Origin: Ascidia mentula | Lineage: Eukaryota; Chordata; Ascidiacea; Phlebobranchia; Ascidiidae | Length of the DNA: 64,000 bases | Direction: 5' to 3' | NCBI GenBank assembly: GCA_947561715.1 | Contig: OX387202.1 | Span: forward strand, 11,731,001 to 11,795,000 | Shown here: positions 12,012 to 22,855 of the stretch, piece by piece | Position numbering within the stretch: the first letter of the stretch is position 1 | How the letters are laid out: every line of letters starts with the position of its first letter | Translations under genes and position numbers: made by a program | Notes under the pieces: model-generated | What the model was told of the DNA's origin: nothing | Database searches by the model: none | Seen by the model: only the letters and a program-made list of their open reading frames with translations

Positions 12012-13985
12012 AATATTTCAGGTACCACAAAAACTGACTTCCTCATGTTTGCGTGTTTTCCATCCGCTTGTTTTGCGCTTTTCGATGTTGTCTAGGTCAG
12101 CTCTTTGTTTGGAGATCACTGCTTCATCGTGTTTTTGGTCTCCCCACATGGTTCGGAGTTTTAAAAATTTACCCCAACGTCGAGCCTTGTTTTTTTGTTT
12201 GGTTTAATTCTTTTAAACGCAGGACCTGATGATATAATTTTGCGGAAATTACAGTATTTCTGATGTTTTATCATGAAAACAAAATATCCGACATCTGCCA
12301 CTCCTTTGAAGTATTTCTGGATGTTTCTTTTAAAATGCATGTAATACGGTCATGGCAACTTTGCGTAAAACTAATGGTACATCTACAATAAACATATGTC
12401 GAAAGTATTTCGGTTCTACGTCAACTAAGAAGTGTAGAAAACTGCACAAAAAGTAGTGGCGATCTAAATTCGTAAATCGTTTTGGCTGTAGCGAATTTGA
12501 CGCCACACAAGGCGCTAGCGTCAAATTATGCATTGTTTACATAGGAGAAGGTGCCTTATATTGCAGATATTGAATAGATTCAAACATAGGAGAATCCACA
12601 AATTACGTTACCTCATAGGTCAGGACAAGGTTTTTACATCAAATAAAATTATGTTACTGTGACGTCACAAACCGGAGGCGTACTTGTTCCTGATTATCGG
12701 AAAGCTAAACGGTATAGCAGCAACGACATTACTCTGTACTTCGATAATACAGGGATGGTTCGTTTCTTTGCTCAGTGACAGTACATGACGTCATTTTGGG
12801 TGTGATGTCATAAATTTAACCTCACCTTTGTGTTGACTTGAATTTGATAATTCCAACATTTCCAGTTACGAACTGTATTGCGAAAAATACATGTTCGTGG
12901 CGAATTAATCAAATCATTTATGACGCGAACTCGTAGGCAACGCTACTTTCATGCAAAAAGTGGTACTATCACAGAATAACTGTGTTGCATAATCAGCTAA
13001 TTTGGTCAGTTTTTCTCGGCGGTCTTTGCCAGCATCAAAATTTAATTACTGATATCTTTTGCTGTGAGTGGACAAAACGGCAATGTCTAATTGACGGTTT
13101 GTCTCTGTCGTGTTTTTAAAAGTTCATTCATCACGTTAGCGATCATAAAAGCTTTATCCACAAGAAAACCCCCTTCCAGTAACTGTTTTATTATTACGCA
13201 ACTAATAAGACTTAATGGGTCGAAACAGCGGCTATCTGTTTGCAGCTCAAATTAACATAAAAATCCGTTTGTTGTACTTGTTCACTTGTTGTTTTTCTGT
13301 TTAATGCAAATCTATACTAAACCAGTTTTACAATGTTTTCCATTCCTACGCATAAGGATTGCTGCCAGCACTCGTACGACGAATAATCACGCTTTCGCTC
13401 GATTTCGTTTGCAACGGTAAATGCGACTTTGATCAGCTGTATCTCAGAAACCAATCGCCGTATCAAGCTACTTTTTTCTCAAAAAAAGTTTTAAAGTTAT
13501 GAACATCCCTTTGTTTAACTATTAATATTTTTTATTTTTCCGTGTCACATGCACTTTAACTAGGCATGAAATACACTACGTTAACGTTACAACTCGCCAT
13601 TCGTTTAATCAACATTAATAATGATCTTACCGATTTACACACACCAAAATCGTGGTTTCAAAAATGTGTTGCTTTAAACACTTTTTTAATCTTGTAAAAT
13701 TCAAGAGATATTTTTGCATGACAGGTACCCTACTATGCCACTAAACGTGTTGGTAATTTAAAACACCAACGAGCTGCTTACAATAGTTACTTACATTAGA
13801 TTGTTAAGACATTAGATTGTCTCTGGGTCATTAAAAAAGGCAAAGATCTACGGAGGTTAAGCTAATGTGGTTGGGCCTGCGTTTAGTGATAGACGTTAAA
13901 CTAAAGTCAAAACTGGCCAAGGTGTCAAACTGGCGCAACGGGTTTCATTCATAAAAAGTCTGGTAAACGACACTCAAATTCAGGT
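12012..13985. other. Intergenic region between the two P450 genes, with a hammerhead remnant
   Basis: No coding region is supported in this 2-kb stretch. A decayed hammerhead motif lies at 13195-13247 (CTAATAA in place of CTGATGA, then GGGTCGAAACAG, CTGTTTGCAGCT). The remainder is AT-rich single-copy DNA as far as can be judged. Confidence 0.5.
13195..13247 (+). ncRNA. Hammerhead ribozyme remnant
   Basis: The order of elements matches the other copies: CTAATAA (two changes in the core), a GAC...GTC stem II, GAAA, a CAG/CTG stem III, then TTTGCAGCT. The core changes (G5 to A, G8 to A) predict no activity. Confidence 0.5.
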
Positions 13986-14474
13986 GTAAGTTATGCTATG
14001 TACAAACTGCGCTTGAAATACCGTGTCATAAGCAGATTTGTCTTAAAAGAAACTAAATTTAGTGCAATTCCGCTAAATGCTCCCTTTACAGCAAACGAAA
14101 TTTTCGCAGCCATGTCAACTTCAAAACAGTGCAAACGGCTGAATTGCAACCTTGGCCAATTATCGACAGCCTCAACAATTTCAAAATCACAAACACCTTT
14201 TTCTTCGCTGGAAGTAAACTTGCACGGTTGACTGCGCACGTGGCGTCATTCGGCGTTTCTGACAGGCCACATTCCATTCTTTTGTGGTAAAGCAGGTTCA
14301 GTTTTACAGCTAATGTGATCCAGCGTTTTAAATGTACATTTTCAGACAATGTAGTTGTGCTAAATTTGTGAAGGAAGCAATGGGCATGCTTGGATACTAA
14401 AATTGCATACTAGAAAATATTCTGAAACTGAATTCGTAAAGCGAATGACCAAATAAATGCCCAACATATGCATA

Positions 14475-14970
14475 TATACGCAGCGCATGCCCGTATATCC
14501 TGTTGTAATTAATATTATTAAGCATAAAATTCGTAAGTCAAACAACAGCTTTATCAATTATTAACGTGACTCCCTTCCAACTACTATAACCAACACAGTA
14601 AGTAAATGTCGCAACGATAGTTTTGACGTTCCAGCATACGGATGTGATGCTGATATTTGGGAAGGAAGCGCTGACGAGCTAGTGTTACTGAATTGAATTG
14701 CTTATGCTTTTGTTGTAGGCAGTCAACTTATTCCAATTAGTCAACCACAAGTACAGAGCATAGGCATTTATACTGGTAAGTGTTGGTGAGTTAAACACAG
14801 GCCCTGTGACGTGGAGTTCCAGCTATTGCTTTGTTTTGGGTACAGCATGTACGAAGATTTTTGTTTTACAAGTTGCGCTTATGCTTATAGCAGACCTCGA
14901 ACTAACTTATGCTGCATGCATCAAGCTATTGTGTTAGCACAATATAATTTGGATCAGTTCGAACCAAGGT
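14475..14970. repeat. Segmental duplication, copy B
   Basis: Direct-orientation copy of 5040-5670 lacking the 102-bp hammerhead insertion. On the minus strand it keeps a recognisable relative of the first exon of the Shisa-like gene (DLRILCLIILITTG against DLRLRLCLIIAITR), but the splice donor is gc rather than gt and no matching downstream exons are found. It is probably an orphan first exon. It now forms the upstream flank of the intact P450. Confidence 0.8.
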
Positions 14971-15079
14971 TGAGGTGTACCGACATAGAAACGTTAATAC
15001 ACAGTTGACTTAGTGTCATAAGATCGGCAATGACAAATAACTTTAATATTTTTAGGTGTTTAAGTCTTATTTGCGAAAA

Positions 15080-16650
15080 ATGGATTTAGTTTCGTTGCTT
15101 TTTATTGTCCCTATGTTTATTGTTGTTATTTTACTCGTGAAACGAAGAAACATTCACGGGTATATAAGGAAATACCTTGCTTGGCGCCAACTCCCACATA
15201 TCCCATACCCTGCTTACCCGTTGGTTGGTCACACCTATCTGTTGCCAAGCGAACCAACTGCCTTCTTTCAATTTATCTCTGACCTGGCGATCAACATGAT
15301 TGAAAAGAAAAAGAGCAGGTTTTGGTTGCAGTGGATGGGGCCTCTTCCTCTGATCACAGTTTGTCACCCTGAGACAGTCGAAGTCTTGTTAAAAAGTTCG
15401 AAGCATACGGAAAAGTCATTCGTTTACCGTTTTCTTCACCCTTGGCTGGGCACAGGTCTGCTGACATCTAGTGGCAATAAGTGGAATCAGAGAAGACGCC
15501 TCATCACACCAGCGTTTCATTTTCATATCCTGGAAGACTTTTTGGATGTCATGAACGAGCAGAGCGAAAAAATGCTGAAGATATTAAAGGAAAAAATCGC
15601 CTCTAACGACCATGTTGATATTGCAAAGATCGTGAAGTTGTGCGCTCTTGACATTATCTGTGAGACGGCTATGGGACAAACAGTAAATGCTCAAATTGAC
15701 GAAGATTCGAAATACGTACGGGCTGTCAGCAGGTAAATGGCTTTGTTGTGTTATGCTATTGTTGTTATTGTGCACATGGTGAGAATTATTGTTTTTATTC
15801 AAGAATGACGAAAATCGTTCAAGAACGTCAAAAGAAGCCCGCCCTCTGGTGGGACTACATGTTTAAAAGGATGAGAATGGGAAAAGAACACGAAAAACTC
15901 CTTCAAATCCTACATGGATTTACACGTCATGTTATTGAGAAAAATATGCAAAGTGATAAGAAGATAAAACGAAGAATGGCATTTATGAATGTACTGATTC
16001 ATGCCAAGACCGAAAATGGAGAAAGTCTTTCGTTCTCTGACATTCAGGAGGAAGCAGATACGTTCATGTTTGAAGGTCACGACACGAGCGCCTCGGCCAT
16101 AACATGGTGTCTTTACCTCCTGGGGCGCCATCCTGACGTACAACAACGTGTACATGACGAGATTTCTGACGTCATTGGTGACGTACGCTCCCTTAAAACT
16201 GAAGAACTTAAAAATCTAATATACCTCGAGAAGGTCATCAAGGAGACTTTGCGTCTTTATCCTCCAGTACCTCTGATTGGACGAGTTACTACGGAAGATT
16301 GCTTTATGGATGGATACATGATTCCCAAAGGCACAGAAACCATGACAATCGTTTACAGTTTACACAGAAATCCTGAAGTATGGGAAGATCCTTTGAGATT
16401 TGATCCTGAGCGCTTTAGCACAGAGAGATGCGCCAAACGTCATCCATTCGCCTACATCCCCTTTTCAGCCGGACCGAGAAACTGTATCGGCCAGAAGTTT
16501 GCTATGATGGAGGAAAAAGTGATTCTCACACATTTGTTGAGTTGCTACAGAATAAGATCACACGACCGAGAGGATATCATAACCGTAAATGGAGATATGA
16601 TCCTCCACCCTTCCAAACCGTTGCTCATTACCTTGGAAAAACGAAACTAG
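15080..16650 (+). CDS. Cytochrome P450, CYP4 family, copy 2 (intact)
   Basis: Predicted 499-residue microsomal monooxygenase from two exons, 15080-15732 and 15804-16650 (GT/AG, phase 2). Members of the CYP4 family mostly omega-hydroxylate fatty acids and eicosanoids; the substrate here is unknown. Visible motifs: N-terminal membrane anchor (residues about 4-20), PYPAYPLVGH proline hinge, helix C WNQRRR, I-helix EEADTFMFEGHDT (Glu 308 is the residue that covalently links haem in CYP4s), ETLR at 365-368, PERF, and haem-binding PFSAGPRNCIG with Cys about 445. The length is normal for the family. The ATG was chosen because it begins the anchor; an acceptor-like tttttag precedes at about 15055, suggesting a 5'-UTR intron as in copy 1. 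Confidence 0.93.
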
Positions 16651-16764
16651 TAGTTTTTGCTCAGTCGATTGCAATGAGTTTAAAACCACATTCGCGTACA
16701 GCAAATTACTCACGTTTACAGTTGAATGAATGTTTTCACTTTAACTTCTGAACGTTAAGTCATC

Positions 16765-16770
16765 AATAAA
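16765..16770 (+). terminator. Polyadenylation signal of P450 copy 2
   Basis: AATAAA about 115 bases after the stop codon, in a suitable position for cleavage shortly downstream. Confidence 0.6.
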
Positions 16771-17037
16771 CGCAATGATTGTCAAGGTATGTCTCACGAT
16801 CGATGGTAAGATATAGCTTACATATTATTATTATTGCCACCACTTGGCCTATCTTATAATTATTGTGACACGGGGCCTGACGTCACTATTGGTTGAGCTT
16901 TGCTAGGCACCTTGTTTTGCTAGGCGTAAGGTTGCACCTAGTTTGGTGCCCAACGGATGACGGTGATTGTATAGTCACCACAAAGTGGAAGTCTTTGCTT
17001 GGCCGTTTGGACAGCAAAGTCGTCTGATAGTCACACC

Positions 17038-17090
17038 AGCTGCACTGATCAGACCTTTTAGGTCGAAACAGTGGCCATCTGTCTGCAGCT
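17038..17090 (+). ncRNA. Hammerhead ribozyme motif, near-complete (one core change)
   Basis: AGCTGCA, CTGATCA, GACCTTTTAGGTC (perfect stem II), GAAA, CAG...CTG (stem III), TC, TGCAGCT. Stem I pairs over seven bases without mismatch. The only invariant position lost is G8 (to C), the general acid/base position, which should abolish cleavage. It lies just beyond the 3' end of the second Shisa-like gene. Confidence 0.75.
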
Positions 17091-17202
17091 TACACAAACA
17101 TTATTATGTTTACATGAAAATATTTTCCGCATTTGTGTTTTCCACGAAGCAGTTTCCAGTCGTAGTTTATTGCAAACGTTATAATGTCACAAACATTGTA
17201 TC

Positions 17203-18834
17203 TTATCTAGTGCTGCCGAGCATCCCATACTGGGTTTGAAACTGTCCAGGTGGTTGAATACCATACTGGCCCGGGGGCGGAGGTGGCGGGGGTTGTGTCC
17301 CAGGATAAACACCAATTGGTGGCGCACCTGGGTAAGTACCCATAGGGGGTGGAGGAGGCGGTGGTGTACCTGGGTAAGTTCTCATGTTCGGTGGCGAAGG
17401 TACGTGAGAATTTCCACCCAGCGGGGCAGCTGAAACAGGTGGGTATACAGTGTTATGGGTCGAGGAGTATATTTTTCCGTTTATAAAGACTTCTGTTCTG
17501 TTGTCTAAACATCAATTCATATATAATGCAATTTTACGCAAGTGCTTTTTAATGCAGTGCAAAACTGGGTCGATGGTGTAGCAAGGTTACTTACTCATGG
17601 GGGCGCCGTGATCCTGGGGGTGATTTCTTCTGTGTCTTTTCAACATGTACAGTTTTAACCCAGCGAAGCCCACGCATATAATAAAGGCGACCACACCTCC
17701 CAAGATTTCGTATCTGCGTTGTAGTACAATAAGCTAAATACCCGTTAATATGTTTAAATAAACAGTAAATTGTTTTTACTACATGAAATCTACCTAACCA
17801 GCAGCACTTCTTTCACGTGACACAAGTTAACCTTCAATTCAATTTTAAATGTTACTAGAACAACTTTGTGTCCACGCTTCTAGTTTTAGAATACATATTT
17901 CGCTTTTTATTAAAGCATCTTCAGTTCTACAAACAAAATAAACAGAAAAGACATAGTTAGATGGTAAAATGATAAAAAGCGAAACATGTATTCTTAACCT
18001 AGAAGCGTGGACACAAAGTTGTTCTAGTAACATTTAAATAAACAGTCAACAGTAATCACTCATTAACTCGTAAATTGAATTAAAATTTGCTTTGATTTTA
18101 TGCTCGTGATTTTCTCCAAGCAGTAATTTGTGCTTGCAGTTTAAACGTTGCCTTTGGTGTTAACATGTAAACACAAAATAAAATTATTTTTTACGCTAGT
18201 TGAATTTTTAGCGCAAACGTTCTTTAAAAAGCAGGAACATATTACATACCTAAAAAAATACCCAATTAGTGCACTAATAGTACGTTTCAGCTTTTTTTCT
18301 CCAAACGATAGTAGGAATTTTCGCATCATATGGATTTGTTCTAGTGCGCACTGCATAATTGTACTGTATTATACATTTATCAATATGTTTTGTCCATTAC
18401 GTTTTAGTGTGGACAAGATGAAAAATATTTAAATGATAACAAAATTGTTTGTAGTTTTTTGACCAAACTGTAAAATGTTCAAAAACCACTGCACTAGAAT
18501 GCACGCTAAGACATACATGAAACTTTGTTTCCAAATGTCATAGCGCTGATAGTAGCAGTGTTCGTAATGCTTCTCATGACTGCAGAACCCGAAATCTTCG
18601 GTAAAGTAACAGCAGTAGTCGTGGTCCTCACATTCCAAAGTTTTGCCGCACCAGGTGGCTGAAACACGATTGTATTCAAAGCAGGTTTAAATTTATTCTG
18701 TTAAAGCTTGCGCTTAATTACACTCTTTAAATTGCAATTCTGTAGCGAAAAGCATTGATGAAGAATTGTTTTCAAAAAATCCTATTACCATTGGTTGCCT
18801 CGGTGGCGCTGACAGTTGCATCTTCAGATGTCAT
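17203..18834 (-). CDS. Shisa/CYYR1-like single-pass membrane protein, copy 2
   Basis: Predicted 177 residues from exons 18834-18789, 18658-18517, 17713-17595 and 17429-17203; intron phases 1, 2, 1 are the same as in the copy at 3.9-5.1 kb, supporting common origin. Ectodomain WCGKTLECEDHDYCCYFTED ... HCYYQR, one transmembrane helix (YEILGGVVAFIICVGFAGL), a basic juxtamembrane segment (KRHRRN), then a cytosolic tail rich in Pro with runs of seven prolines and repeated TYPG / VYPG units, ending LGSTR. A minus-strand AATAAA (17166-17171) follows the stop. The first visible exon has no signal peptide, so either a further 5' exon exists or the protein inserts by its transmembrane segment. Its function is probably adaptor-like through the proline-rich tail; this is inference from the family. 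Confidence 0.72.
17851..18031. repeat. Palindromic fold-back element in an intron of Shisa-like copy 2
   Basis: Two arms of about 60 bases (17851-17910 and 17971-18031) are near-perfect reverse complements, beginning gttactagaacaactttgtg and ending with its complement. The loop is about 60 bases. The arms contain a minus-strand ctgaagatgctt...aaaagcgaaa sequence resembling the ctgatgatgcttttagcgaa at 8097-8117, so they may belong to one repeat family. Confidence 0.8.
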
Positions 18835-19599
18835 CACTTTGGTTCAACTTAAAACTGTAAAATAGGACCTTGCAAAACTTACTTTTGGAAAACAAAACTT
18901 TACCTTTGTTTTAAGATTGCATTGTGACGAGTCTATCGCCTTTATTGCGCGTGAATAGAAGGGGCTGAGATTACGCCAGGTCAATCCACAATTTCAGCAA
19001 TTCTATTGAGGGGAAGTTTCACAGGTTGTAAATCCCTTTCCTCCATCACAATGTATCAGATGACGTCATAAAGCGTACAGTGCTTGGTTTACTTTTGAAT
19101 GAGCATGAATATATGGACAGGTACTAGTTTAGGTACGCAGACACACCTTGGCGTTATAGAGTGCGCCATGAAACACGACCATTGCAGCACTGCCCTTTTC
19201 TTGCGATAATCAGTGCTGTATATTTAACATCGTGTATTTCCGCGTGCAATAACTAAAATCTCGCCATTGTTGTGTAAAACTACACTACAAATGAGCATAC
19301 CAACAGGGCATTACAAAATTTACTGACAACGGAGTTGTTTAGTTGCATGCTGGAGCGTTCATGTTTGTTTTTACAACTGAACAATCGTGATTGAATTCAA
19401 CATACTGCTAATGTCCAAAATTATGGGTTTTGTGAGCTGTGTTAGCCGCTCCAGTGTTTTTTTGGCTTTCAAAAGTACGTTTCGGCTTTTTTTTTCACAT
19501 ATAAATCTATTAAATGTGTTCAGCATCAACAGCCTCATTCGCAGTGGGGATTTCTTGTGAACCTTGCAGTGTTCCACGGACAAAAACGATCGCAAAATA

Positions 19600-20160
19600 C
19601 GAAGTTTGTGCTCAAATATAGCCCTGATAGTAAATAGAAGTGTCCATGTTTTTTTTTATGACTATGACTTAAGTAACAGCAATAGTCTTGCTTTCACTAA
19701 GCCAAAGTTTTGCCACAACCAAGTGGCTGAAAAAGCAAATTTCAATTTCAATTGTGAAAACATGACACATGTTACTCTATGGGGGCCGCAATTTGGCGAG
19801 TCAACGCTTATAGATACAGACTATATTGTTTCATGAGGTGCACAATTTAAATTGCTATTTATTGATTAGGTAAAGTTGAAAATTTGTGCTTCAGATGTTA
19901 TCATTTTGGCCTGACATCAACGTGTACAATTTTCCATATATTTTACTTTTGCGTTGGGATGCATTGTGACAAAAGTATTACGAACAACCAAATCGTTCAA
20001 TGAGACTGATCCCACGATAACTCTAAAAACGGAAACTATTCATTAGCCTTTATGTGTGCGGTCATGAAATACCCATCTCGTGCCTGCGTAGGGCAGTCTA
20101 TTGTGATCTAATTAAAATCTCAATGACGCAGTAGTTACCTGCGTATTTTGACAAAGACAG
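19600..20160 (-). pseudogene. Decayed tandem copy of the Shisa-like ectodomain exon and flank
   Basis: Sequence resembling 18530-19280 recurs here in the same orientation: the ccaaagttttgcc acceptor-side block (18636 against 19698), tcttcagatgtcatcactt against cttcagatgttatcatttt, gattgcattgtgacg against gatgcattgtgacaaa, and further matches downstream. The coding frame is lost. This marks an old tandem duplication of the 5' half of the gene. Confidence 0.65.
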
Positions 20161-20912
20161 AGCGGAAAAACCCGCAAACTGTTCGGGGTCGCATTGTGTT
20201 GCAGTGATAATATTTTCTGTAAAAGGTAAAGTATGAGTAATGTACATGGGCCGGGTGAAGCGGATGGCGGTATTCAATAGAAGCGGATGCGAAAAGATCT
20301 ATTCATAATTGTGAGTAAGGCGTCATGTACACAGCTGACAGAAAAGTTGTATTCAGTCAAACCGCTTTGATTTTTCAGCTTTTTTGTGTAAAGCATCATA
20401 ATGTAAACCTTTTTTGCAATAGGTGAGAAGCAACATTCGTTAAATTAATTTTGTTATTATGGCTTTTTTGCACATAAACATTCGTTTAGTTTAACAACGA
20501 AGCGGAGTAATTTGTGCGTGTCCTTTCGTCAGCACTGACCTATAATCAATCTTTACTTTCTCTTAGTAATGTGTACTCAACAGCTTAACTTTTGTGCATG
20601 TCAAAGCACGTCACAACAACAAGACTATATTCAAATGCCAATGTTTACAATCTATGACATAGGAAATTAAATGTACATCAAGCAGGGCGGAGTGTGATGG
20701 CTTATGTTTTTAATATAGTCAGTGGAGGAACTTTACGACCAACGCTTTCTCCAGTTTAAATTTTTAGTTTGAAAGAGAGTTTAAGCTTAGTTTGCTGTAA
20801 TCCTGAATTTAATTACTTTACATTCGATGCAGAGGATTGTAATTACCAAGAGGTTGACGTTTAACCTGTTAGATTGTTAACGGATTAGGATTCCAGCAGT
20901 GTTGTGTTAAAC

Positions 20913-21165
20913 CAGTGGCTCTCAAACTTAAACACGTGCTACGCATTTGTAAAATGTTCATCACACTTGCGTCACACTAATCATAAATGTACTTGGCCAT
21001 TTTTTTGTTTACAATTTCCAGGCTTTGTCTTAATTTGGTGTGGTTTTCAGCAAGCGAGCTTAACTTGGTATGCGCCAATAATTCTTTCAAATTTTTTTTT
21101 TTAATTTTGTGGTAGGACCCAAAATGACGGACCATGCGTCGGGCCGCAAAGTTTGAGAACGACTG
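20913..21165. mobile_element. Non-autonomous hAT-type DNA transposon (MITE)
   Basis: Terminal inverted repeats CAGTGGCTCTCAAACTT and (right end, reverse complement) CAGTCGTTCTCAAACTT match the CAGTGGTTCTCAAAC type widespread among hAT elements. It is flanked by an 8-bp target duplication with one mismatch (tgttaaac 20905-20912, tgtcaaac 21166-21173). Length 253 bp with no coding capacity. Confidence 0.85.
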
Positions 21166-21173
21166 TGTCAAAC

Positions 21174-21442
21174 AAGTATAGAGGTCATATATAGTCATGA
21201 GGGCACGACGTAAAACCATTATATGATAAAAACATGTTTCTAGGACTAACCTGGGTCATTGCAAAATCGTTCAAGACGCCTATAAACAATTATAAGTTTA
21301 GTTTCATTGGTAAAATACGTGTTTATGAAACATCTGCCCGGTATCGTTTTCCAGCTAAAAATTAATCAAGACCTTCTCCACAGAACATTTCAGTTCAAAT
21401 GCAAGACTTATTTTGAAGCACTAATTAAGAAGAGCCTGTAAA
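21174..21442. other. Upstream flank of the lectin-like receptor, with a dispersed repeat
   Basis: 21250-21295 resembles the reverse complement of 45178-45228 read on the opposite strand (shared attgcaaaatcg and caatta blocks), so a short dispersed repeat is present. No signal-peptide exon for the receptor was found here. Confidence 0.45.
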
Positions 21443-22624
21443 ATGTCATGCAGCAACTGCGTATACGGCGGATACGAGTACGTCTTCAGCGGCAACCTTC
21501 ACCAAACCTATTCAGAAGCCATTGCAGATTGCCAGAAGCAAGCCGGGGGCAGTTTAGCTGTAGCTGACATAGCTGCAGTCAAAAACAAACTTCTAAGTTG
21601 TTGTGCAACTAGCAATTCCTATTGGGTGAAATTACAGGCACAGCCAAGTTCCACCTGCAGCTGCTTTACAACTGTTACGCCCTACCTGATTGGTAAAAAA
21701 GACTGCAACTCTGCCTTAAGATACATCTGCCAAAAGCCACTGCTGGTACCAACTACAGTGAGCCAAAGTGACGTCACAAACACGGGGAATGCCGTTTTGC
21801 ACAAAGGATCGACCATTGTAGCAACGACACAAGCACAAAACGGTCCAAGCTCCTTAATATACGGACTTGTAGCACTAGGTGTTACTCTAATTTTGTGCGT
21901 GTTGTTGTTTTATTTGTACGCAAGAAAGCGTGGTTCAAAGAACGTCAGCAAGAAACAGGTTTTGGAGCCAGAATCCAATTCCCGGCCTTTACCACCAGCA
22001 GGTAATGATTTTGTGACAGTGCAAAGCATCCAGAAGGATCATCAAGATCCCGAATACTGCTAGTAAGTACAGGTTTTAGTTTTGTGGGTTACCGGTAATT
22101 GTTTACACTTGAAATGACATTTCGTCTACAGAAAACTAATAATTTTCCCGCCAAAAATCGCATTTACCTGCTGGATAGGAACATATGTGTTGTTGTGAAA
22201 GTAAAGAAACCATGGTTAGATTTTGTAAAGCTAGGTGACATTAACATAGACATTAAACGCGTAGGATCTATGCTCCTAAACATTTTTACCATGTTGCTTT
22301 AGAACTAACAACGACCTAAAACTTTTCAGCATTGCAAGTCAACGCGAAACCACTGCCAACCAAATATACGAAAACGCAAATGAAGCACCAAAGGATATAG
22401 ATGACCCAAACTCCCCTTATCAAGTCCCACTTTCAAGGTCCCAAGTCCCACTGCCACCTTTGCCAGGTACTGTGACGTCACCACCGCCAGCCGATTTGCA
22501 TCCAGTGTCAATCGAGGCTGACTGGATGGTCCCGGAAGTAATCTACCCTGATGACCCGCCTTCCCTGACCTACGTCGAACTGCATCACACGCCCAACGAA
22601 GAGGAATCCGCTCATGGGATTTAG
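21443..22624 (+). CDS. C-type-lectin-like type I receptor with ITIM-like cytoplasmic motif
   Basis: Two exons, 21443-22062 and 22330-22624 (GT/AG, phase 2), give 304 residues. Residues 6-97 look like a small C-type-lectin-like domain (CVYGGYEYVF, TYSEAIADCQ, YWVKL, CNSALRYICQK). A Thr/Ser-rich stalk follows, then a transmembrane helix (LIYGLVALGVTLILCVLLFYLY, about 140-160) with a basic stop-transfer sequence. The cytosolic tail holds several tyrosines: IYENA (a YxN, Grb2-type site), SPYQVP, and LTYVEL, which fits the ITIM consensus (I/V/L/S)xYxx(L/V/I). ITIMs recruit SH2 phosphatases in inhibitory immune receptors; a role here is inference. The chosen Met lacks a signal peptide, so a 5' exon is probably missing. 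The gene converges tail-to-tail on the SLC22-type gene (231 bases between stops). Confidence 0.75.
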
Positions 22625-22855
22625 TCAATGTTTACGGTTTTACAAAATACCAACTTTTTGCGACAAAGCGTATATTTGTCAAAAAATCAAAAACTGAAAA
22701 AAAAGCGAAAAAATAAGTCTTGACGAAAACTAGTTTTAGATCAGTAATGATTTTCGCCTTTGCTGATCAATTACATACGTCACTAATGTGTGCGATGTTT
22801 ACATTGCATAACAATATTTATAGATCCAAGATTACTTTGTTTTACATTCAGCAAG

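Noticed and set aside
13991..14349. Two overlapping minus-strand frames as a third Shisa-like ectodomain
   Set aside because: Cys spacing does not match and no splice-compatible transmembrane exon follows.
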